From assembly GCA_900553005.1 (NCBI GenBank), contig USBU01000084.1, positions 1-5,935 on the forward strand: a stretch of 5,935 bases of DNA. Reading direction: 5' to 3'. The notes under the pieces were generated by a model. It worked only from the letters and a program-made list of their open reading frames with translations. It made no database searches and was not told where the DNA came from. Source of the DNA: an uncultured Eubacteriales bacterium. Its GTDB lineage: Bacteria > Bacillota > Clostridia > Christensenellales > Pumilibacteraceae. Made by a program: the position numbers and the translations under genes. Positions 1 through 5,935 of this stretch are shown here, one piece after another; the first letter of the stretch is position 1, and each line of letters begins with the position of its first letter.

Positions 1-1947
<1,947 letters not shown>

Positions 1948-2123
1948 TCAGTCTTTGCTCAATTAGCGCTCCTTCAAACTCTAATCTCGCTTCTTTCCGT
2001 TCTTGGTTTCTTTCTTGACCAGTTCTTTTCAAGTTTATTACAAGACATATTCTTTCAATTATTCAAAACTCATATTACTCGTTTCTCGTAATTCTTCTTT
2101 CTGTGTCTTCTCTTCTTATATGC

Positions 2124-2138
2124 AGTTGTCAATGTGCT
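2124..2138 (-). promoter_or_regulatory. boxA-like rRNA antitermination element
   Basis: The minus strand reads AGCACATTGACAACT. It matches the Bacillus-type boxA TGCTCTTTGAAAACT at about 11 of 15 positions and continues with GCATA, as is typical just before Firmicute 23S genes. In rRNA operons boxA recruits the NusB/S10 antitermination complex, which prevents Rho-dependent termination of long untranslated transcripts. It lies about 180 bases before the 23S 5' end. The identification is by motif resemblance only. Confidence 0.6.
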
Positions 2139-2292
2139 AGTACGGGAGTAATAAAAAAAGCATAATCGAGTTTATTTTACGGATACCGTATTGCGGCCGC
2201 CCTTTTATAGGACGTTTACCAAAAAACTCTCTCATGCCAGCGGTATTACCTCGCGGAATACTTGACTTTCTGTATTTACTTCCGTCCGCTTT

Positions 2293-2310
2293 TCGGTCTT
2301 CCCCGACCGA
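2293..2310 (-). other. Stem-loop at the 5' end of the rRNA leader
   Basis: The minus strand reads TCGGTC-GGGGAA-GACCGA, a perfect 6-bp stem with a 6-base loop. It begins only about 4 bases after the predicted transcription start. No U-run follows, so it is not an intrinsic terminator for the upstream operon. It may simply protect or structure the 5' end of the transcript. The function is unknown. Confidence 0.45.
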
Positions 2311-2320
2311 CAGCTTATAT

Positions 2321-2350
2321 ATGATATCACAACGCTATGGTATTTGTCAA
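2321..2350 (-). promoter_or_regulatory. Strong sigma-70 (SigA) type promoter toward the 23S gene
   Basis: On the minus strand the -35 box is a perfect TTGACA (2350-2345). An 18-base spacer follows, then the -10 box TATCAT (2326-2321, five of six consensus bases). Transcription would start near 2314 and run into the 23S leader. The promoter lies only 19 bases after the stop codon of the activating enzyme and has an A/T-rich tract upstream, an arrangement typical of rRNA promoters. The only gene downstream on this strand in the window is the 23S rRNA. This is a motif-based prediction with no experimental support. Confidence 0.7.
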
Positions 2351-2360
2351 CGATTTTCCG

Positions 2361-2383
2361 ATATTTTTTTAAAATATTTTTTT
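2361..2383 (-). promoter_or_regulatory. A/T-rich UP-like element with a 10-bp direct repeat
   Basis: The minus strand carries AAAAAAATAT twice (2383-2374 and 2370-2361), separated by 3 bases. The tract sits at roughly -47 to -69 relative to the predicted start, where the RNA polymerase alpha subunit C-terminal domains contact rRNA promoters. It also overlaps the last four codons and the stop codon of the activating enzyme gene, so one stretch appears to serve both as coding sequence and as promoter upstream element. The assignment as an UP element is inferred from position and composition. Confidence 0.45.
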
Positions 2384-3145
2384 ACCGTCGGTCAAAGCCT
2401 TTTCCTTGGAAATTCCCATATCGTGATAAGGCAGATATTCGACTTTAACATTCTTGCCGGAAAGAAAATTTTTTATTTTATCCATTTCCGCCTTGTCGGA
2501 ATTAAAGCCGTTGACAACGGGCACCCGAACGATAACGGTTTTATTTGTTTTAATCAGTTTTGCGAAATTTTCAAGTATAAGCTTATTATCCGCACCGGTA
2601 AATTTTTTATGCTTATCGGGAGAAATACATTTGATATCGTATAAAAAAATATCCGCATACGGCAAAACCGCTGAAAAATTCGCAAACGGAACGCAGCCGG
2701 CAGTGTCTATGGCCACGGAAACGGCCGCTTCCTTGCAAAGCCTTGCGCATTCGGCCAAAAATTCGGGGTAAAGCATACATTCCCCTCCGGAAAATGTAGC
2801 TCCGCCCCCGCACGCGTCATAAAAAAGCTTATCTTTTGCAATGATCGCAATAATTTCTTCGGACGACAGCCGTTTTCCGTAAATTTTTCTGGCTCCGGCG
2901 GAACACGCCTCAACGCACTTGCCGCACAAAGTGCAGCCGTCCGTCTTTGCGCAGACTCTGCGGCAAGCTCCGCATCCTAAGCATTTATCCGCAAAAAAAG
3001 CCGGCTGCGTCCCGGCTGATTTTCCCTCGGGATTATGGCACCATGCGCAAGACAAATTACAGCCCTTAAAAAAGACGGTTGTCCTTATGCCCGGACCGTC
3101 CACCGTAGAGCCTCTTACTATATCGAAAATCAAAGGTTGATTCAT
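2369..3145 (-). CDS. Glycyl radical enzyme-activating enzyme (radical SAM, ferredoxin-containing type)
   Basis: This 258-residue protein would abstract a hydrogen from the conserved glycine of the partner GRE. It reductively cleaves S-adenosylmethionine to a 5'-deoxyadenosyl radical. Seen in the sequence: DGPGIRTTVFFKGC (16-29), the radical-SAM CxxxCxxC motif (Cys29, Cys33, Cys36), and a ferredoxin-like insert with two CxxCxxCxxxC sets (55/58/61/65 and 71/74/77/81). Further on are the SAM-binding GGGATFSGGE (113-122), then DTAG, FLYDIK (167-172) and LPYHDMG near the end. The insert is absent from pyruvate formate-lyase activase and marks activases of the eliminase and decarboxylase GREs. Only 5 residues separate the two clusters, which is compact. 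The C-terminus stops 18 residues after LPYH, where relatives usually continue for some 20 more. The ATG fits the family N-terminus. It lies 2 bases after the reductase stop with no well-spaced Shine-Dalgarno (nearest GGAG is 17 bases away), so translation is probably coupled. The exact partner subtype is unknown. Confidence 0.95.
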   Translation of the reverse strand: MNQPLIFDIVRGSTVDGPGIRTTVFFKGCNLSCAWCHNPEGKSAGTQPAFFADKCLGCGACRRVCAKTDGCTLCGKCVEACSAGARKIYGKRLSSEEIIAIIAKDKLFYDACGGGATFSGGECMLYPEFLAECARLCKEAAVSVAIDTAGCVPFANFSAVLPYADIFLYDIKCISPDKHKKFTGADNKLILENFAKLIKTNKTVIVRVPVVNGFNSDKAEMDKIKNFLSGKNVKVEYLPYHDMGISKEKALTDGKKIF

Positions 3146-3147
3146 TT

Positions 3148-4080
3148 TTATGCGTTCGTCAGCTCCGACATCTCCTCATCGGTCAAAGAAATGTCGCAGC
3201 CCTTGAGATTGTCCGCAAGATGCTCGGGCTTAGAGGAAGAAAACAACGGAATCACCACGGGATAATCGGCCATTCTGTATAGATTAATCAGCCAGGCAAC
3301 CACAAGCCTGCACACCGGAACGCCTTTACGCGCGGCCACAGACACAAGAGTTTCGTAACGCCTGCCCAAAATACACTCTTCGGGAAATCTTGCCGGATCG
3401 ACGTAACCGCCTTTTGCCAGACATGAATACGCAACAAGAGGCATACTCCTGTCCGCAAGAAAACGCAGACGCTCCCGCGAGGTAAATTCGTTAAATTTAT
3501 ATTTGGGAACCGAATCCCCTCTGGCATGCAGATAAGTATAACGCTGCTGCATGACGGTAAACGGAGTAAAGCCCTTGTCCTTTGCGATAGCGTTTGCGTC
3601 CATAAACCGCCACAAATCGTAATTGCTGCCGCCGAGCACGCGCACCTTTCCCTTTTTTACCAACGAATCGAAGGCCGACATGGTTTCCTCCAGCGAGGTG
3701 AGCGGATCGTCGGTATGCGCGTAATATACGTCCACATAATCGGTGTTCAGCTTTTTAAGGCTTTCGTCAATCCAGTATTCTATCTGGCTTTTTTTAAGCC
3801 CCTGTCCCTCTCCGTGCCTGTCAAATCCGACCTTGGTGGCTATGACAAGCTTATCGCGGCTGCCGCGCGTTTTTAGCCATTTGCCCAGCGTAAGCTCGCT
3901 TTCATCGCCCGTACCCGCCCAATGAGCGTAATTATTGGAGGTATCGATAAAATTACCGCCCTCCGCAACAAACGCGTCAAGCACCGCAAACGAATTTTTT
4001 TCGTCAACTGCCGTGCCGAAATTCATTGCGCCGAGACATATCTCGCTTACCTTTAGTCCGCTTAAATTTACTTTTTTCAT
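3148..4080 (-). CDS. Aldo/keto reductase, probably NAD(P)H-dependent
   Basis: This is a 310-residue cytosolic (beta/alpha)8-barrel oxidoreductase of normal family length with no signal peptide. The catalytic tetrad can be assigned: Asp46 and Tyr51 in FIDTSNNYAHW, Lys83 in ATKVG, and His122 in YYAHTDD. Other family landmarks are GGSNY (150-154), LVAYSCLAKGG (215-225), and the cofactor-binding end VVIPLFSSSKPEHLADNL (275-292), where family members grip the adenosine 2'-phosphate. The family reduces aldehydes, ketones or sugars to alcohols, or the reverse. The substrate cannot be told from the sequence. Its ATG overlaps the GRE stop codon (ATGA) and the activase begins 2 bases after its stop, so all three proteins should be made together. 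This suggests it acts on a carbonyl linked to the GRE reaction. It sits between a GRE and its activase, which are more often adjacent. A more exact subfamily name cannot be supported. Confidence 0.94.
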   Translation of the reverse strand: MKKVNLSGLKVSEICLGAMNFGTAVDEKNSFAVLDAFVAEGGNFIDTSNNYAHWAGTGDESELTLGKWLKTRGSRDKLVIATKVGFDRHGEGQGLKKSQIEYWIDESLKKLNTDYVDVYYAHTDDPLTSLEETMSAFDSLVKKGKVRVLGGSNYDLWRFMDANAIAKDKGFTPFTVMQQRYTYLHARGDSVPKYKFNEFTSRERLRFLADRSMPLVAYSCLAKGGYVDPARFPEECILGRRYETLVSVAARKGVPVCRLVVAWLINLYRMADYPVVIPLFSSSKPEHLADNLKGCDISLTDEEMSELTNA

Positions 4081-5935
4081 TTTTTCATCCTTTCTATAAC
4101 GTAGTCCTGCACATGCCTCGCCATATCCACGAATATTCCGCTGTACCCCGTAACCCTGACCATAAGGTCGCGATGCTTTTCCGGATGAGCTTTGGCGTCT
4201 ATAAGCTGGTTGACATCCTGACAGCTGACCTGAACATGCAGGCCGCCGTTATCGAAATACGCTTTAAGCAGATTTTTGAAGATCGTTAACCCCGTTTCGT
4301 CCTTAAACGCGTCCGGCTGAACGTCAAGATTAAGCGAACCGGAGGCAAAACCGCGCATAGGAAGATGCAACAAAGACGATAACATGCCCGTAATTCCCCC
4401 GGTGCACGAGCCGAGCGACGGCCGCGAATTAAGCGAAAAAGGCTCTCCGGCCTTCCGGCCGTCCGGAGTCGCGCCGAAAAGCGCGCCCATACTGACGTTG
4501 CGCGTATCGCTTTGAATGGACGGAGACAGAATTATGTTGTATTTTTCCGCGTAAGGCAGCGCCTCCTCCCTTACGACGGCAAGATAGCCGCCGGCCAGTT
4601 TTTCGGCGTGAAAATTGCTCAGCTCGCCGTCGCTGCCGAATTTCTCAGCATTTCTGCACATGGCGAGAATTTCGTCAAATCCATTAAAATCGGCCTCGAC
4701 AGCCTCGATAAGCTGACGGGCTGTAAGCCGCTTCTCCTTAAACACAAGCTGGTCGACGGCAACAAAGCAGTCGATCACAGATGCGATGCAGAGAAACGAC
4801 TGAATCTCAAAATAATATTTGGCCGCGGACGCGTTGTTTGCCTCCGCCTTTTCAATCGGAGGAATACGGAAACAATCCCCCAGCGTCAAAACGGCAGAAG
4901 GACGGCGGCGCCGGACGTCGATTTCCAGCTTTATTCTTTCCAGCTTTAATCTTACGAATGTTCTGAGCCGCGATAAAAACGCGTCGTACAGCTGATCTAT
5001 ATCTTCAAATCGTCCGGAGGCTACGCTTTTAAAAGCAAGCATAAAATCCTCCGCCCAGCCGCCGGGAGAATTAGTACGCATATAGTGCGTAGCAAGCTGA
5101 CTCCGCTCCGAATCGGACATCTCCGGATAAAAATGGTTAGAGTGCGGCGGAAGCAGCATCCAGCAGGAATCCTTGCCGAGTCCCGCCCAGTTGCAGCCGA
5201 AATGCTCATAATTTCTGGCGTCCTTCTCCGGCACGCCCATAGCCGTAAACGCGGCTATCGTATCGTTATCGTTGTATATCATCATGGAGGAGCTGGCAAG
5301 AGCTTTTTTGCAGATTTCCGTCCAAAGCAAAGGGTAATCGTTTGCCATTCCCTCGTAGTATCTGATAACGACTACGGGATTTTTAAACCGAGGGACTATA
5401 CATTCCACCATCAGCTGCGTTAAATCGTTTACGACAGGCCTGCCGTTTTCGTCAGTGCCGGCAAGCGCAAGATACTGCGGCGCGTCGAAATTGAGTATAC
5501 GCGACCAGCCCGTGGTGTTGGTTTCGTCGCCCAGCTGATGCTCTCCCCTGCCCATGATAAGATTATGCTTACAATAATAATCGGTAATAAGTCTGCCCGC
5601 CTCTTCACGCGTAAGGCTGCCGTCGTTTAAGCCCGCTTTGTAAAGAGGATACAGATACCTGTCCAGCCTACCAACGCAAAGTGTCGGATTTGCGGTCACG
5701 TAAGCGCAATCTATAAGCGTCACTATCCAGCAGAGCTGCAGCGCCTGCCGAAAATTTTTCGGAGCATTTTTCGTTAATGCACGCAGACATACGGCCAAAT
5801 CGCAGTTGCCGTTAAGCTCGGCGGCGGCCGCATATCTTGAAATATAATTTATAACCGCGTCATAAAATGCAATCGCTCCGCGCAAAAAAACTTTTTTATC
5901 TTGCTCGGAATGCGAATTTAAACTGCGTTCAGCCC
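4077..5935 (-). CDS. Glycyl radical enzyme with unusual Gly-Cys-Asn-Trp active-site motif (N-terminus missing)
   Basis: This is a PFL-like glycyl radical enzyme. The frame is open to the window edge; about 619 residues are visible, so some 170-220 N-terminal residues of a usual 780-850 lie outside. The TTG at 5885 is not the true start: coding sequence continues upstream of it in frame. The glycyl radical loop RVTGYSGIFVDM fits the RVxGYxxxF signature, with the radical glycine at 4146-4148. The candidate thiyl-radical cysteine is in YEHFGCNWAGLG (codon 5193-5195). Other family landmarks are GRLDRYLYPLYKAGL, SDTRNVSMGALFGATPDGR and AHPEKHRDLMVRV. In known GRE eliminases the cysteine is followed by Val-Glu, with the glutamate acting as general base; here it is Asn-Trp. 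It also lacks the adjacent Cys-Cys pair of pyruvate formate-lyase. The enzyme is probably cytosolic, a homodimer, strictly anaerobic and activated by the third gene of the operon. The substrate is unknown. No frameshift is seen. Confidence 0.93.
   Translation of the reverse strand, partial: AERSLNSHSEQDKKVFLRGAIAFYDAVINYISRYAAAAELNGNCDLAVCLRALTKNAPKNFRQALQLCWIVTLIDCAYVTANPTLCVGRLDRYLYPLYKAGLNDGSLTREEAGRLITDYYCKHNLIMGRGEHQLGDETNTTGWSRILNFDAPQYLALAGTDENGRPVVNDLTQLMVECIVPRFKNPVVVIRYYEGMANDYPLLWTEICKKALASSSMMIYNDNDTIAAFTAMGVPEKDARNYEHFGCNWAGLGKDSCWMLLPPHSNHFYPEMSDSERSQLATHYMRTNSPGGWAEDFMLAFKSVASGRFEDIDQLYDAFLSRLRTFVRLKLERIKLEIDVRRRRPSAVLTLGDCFRIPPIEKAEANNASAAKYYFEIQSFLCIASVIDCFVAVDQLVFKEKRLTARQLIEAVEADFNGFDEILAMCRNAEKFGSDGELSNFHAEKLAGGYLAVVREEALPYAEKYNIILSPSIQSDTRNVSMGALFGATPDGRKAGEPFSLNSRPSLGSCTGGITGMLSSLLHLPMRGFASGSLNLDVQPDAFKDETGLTIFKNLLKAYFDNGGLHVQVSCQDVNQLIDAKAHPEKHRDLMVRVTGYSGIFVDMARHVQDYVIERMKK
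4087..4093 (-). promoter_or_regulatory. Ribosome binding site of the aldo/keto reductase
   Basis: The minus strand reads AAAGGAT, with its AGGA core ending 7 bases before the ATG at 4080. It lies inside the last codons of the GRE gene, and the GRE stop overlaps the reductase start. The reductase can thus be translated both by its own ribosome entry and by re-initiation. This supports the chosen start. Confidence 0.75.

Larger units (their letters stand above)
1948..2314 (-). other. Leader of the 23S rRNA transcript (non-coding)
   Basis: This is a stretch of about 370 bases between a predicted transcription start near 2314 and the 23S 5' end. It contains no convincing ORF, no 16S 3' end (no anti-Shine-Dalgarno GGATCACCTCCTTT), no tRNA T-loop signature and no 5S rRNA. 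The part nearest the 23S gene (1948-2140) resembles the distal end of a Firmicute 16S-23S spacer, including a boxA-like element. The part further upstream (2141-2314) has small inverted repeats, for example minus-strand TACGG-TAT-CCGTA at 2178-2190, and a T7 run at 2153-2159 with no strong GC stem directly before it. I recognise no riboswitch class in it. It probably carries the 5' half of the 23S processing stem, but the pairing partner is outside the window. Confidence 0.6.

Noticed and set aside
2150..2200. Possible intrinsic terminator (T7 run on the minus strand after the TACGG/CCGTA repeat)
   Set aside because: The stem has only 5 bp and lies some 18 bases from the T-run, with A/T-rich sequence between. 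A terminator here would also block the 23S gene.
2240..2275. T-box-like sequence (GGTAATACCGCTGG on the minus strand)
   Set aside because: It does not match the conserved T-box core (GGGTGG-ACCGCG), no Stem I or specifier region is seen, and an rRNA gene is not a T-box target.
1948..2370. tRNA, 5S rRNA or CRISPR repeats in the non-coding stretch
   Set aside because: No T-loop GTTCGA-type motif, no 5S core and no regularly spaced repeats were found on either strand. The only direct repeat is the 10-bp A/T tract at 2361-2383.
2234..2644. Plus-strand frame of 136 codons overlapping the promoter region and the activase 3' end
   Set aside because: It runs through the non-coding leader and is antisense to the clearly real activase. 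Its residue pattern (rich in Phe, Ile and Leu from A/T tracts) looks like a shadow.
5883..5885. TTG as the start codon of the glycyl radical enzyme
   Set aside because: The frame is open upstream to the window edge and the family needs a further 170-220 N-terminal residues, so the gene is cut by the window and does not start here.
4077..5885. Assignment of the glycyl radical enzyme as pyruvate formate-lyase or choline trimethylamine-lyase
   Set aside because: It lacks the adjacent Cys-Cys of PFL and the Gly-Cys-Val-Glu of the choline and glycerol classes, and the activase has the ferredoxin insert that PFL activase lacks.

Overview
The window looks like part of the genome of an obligately or facultatively anaerobic Firmicute, most likely of the class Clostridia. 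The evidence is the 23S rRNA sequence, a boxA-like element just before it of the kind seen before Firmicute 23S genes, and an operon built on an oxygen-sensitive glycyl radical enzyme. No species can be named from the sequence alone. Everything recognisable lies on the minus strand, so transcription runs from the high coordinates to the low ones.

Region by region, in transcription order. (1) 5935-4077: a glycyl radical enzyme (GRE) whose N-terminus lies beyond the window. The frame is open to the last base. It has the C-terminal glycyl radical loop and a candidate thiyl-radical cysteine, but the usual Gly-Cys-Val-Glu signature of GRE eliminases reads Gly-Cys-Asn-Trp. (2) 4080-3148: an aldo/keto reductase that overlaps the GRE stop codon by 4 bases. 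(3) 3145-2369: a radical-SAM GRE-activating enzyme with two extra ferredoxin-type clusters, starting 2 bases after the reductase. The three genes form a tight operon whose own promoter is upstream of the window. (4) 2384-1948: a non-coding stretch of about 420 bases. It holds an A/T-rich UP-like tract, a strong sigma-70 type promoter with a perfect TTGACA, a 5' hairpin and a boxA-like antitermination element, which together look like an rRNA promoter and leader. (5) 1947-1: the 5' two thirds of a 23S rRNA gene, cut by the window edge in a highly conserved segment.

How the genes fit together: the activase would use S-adenosylmethionine and reduced Fe-S clusters to install the glycyl radical on the GRE. 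The GRE would then do radical chemistry on an unknown small substrate. The reductase would most simply reduce a carbonyl product of that reaction, or prepare its substrate, with NAD(P)H. The altered active-site signature and the placement of the reductase between enzyme and activase suggest a GRE type outside the well-known ones (pyruvate formate-lyase, glycerol/propanediol dehydratase, choline lyase, hydroxyproline dehydratase, hydroxyphenylacetate decarboxylase, isethionate lyase). The substrate cannot be read from the sequence.

The second notable point is that no 16S gene or tRNA precedes the 23S gene. Instead a promoter lies about 370 bases upstream, immediately after the activase. This is either an unlinked 23S transcription unit or an assembly junction.
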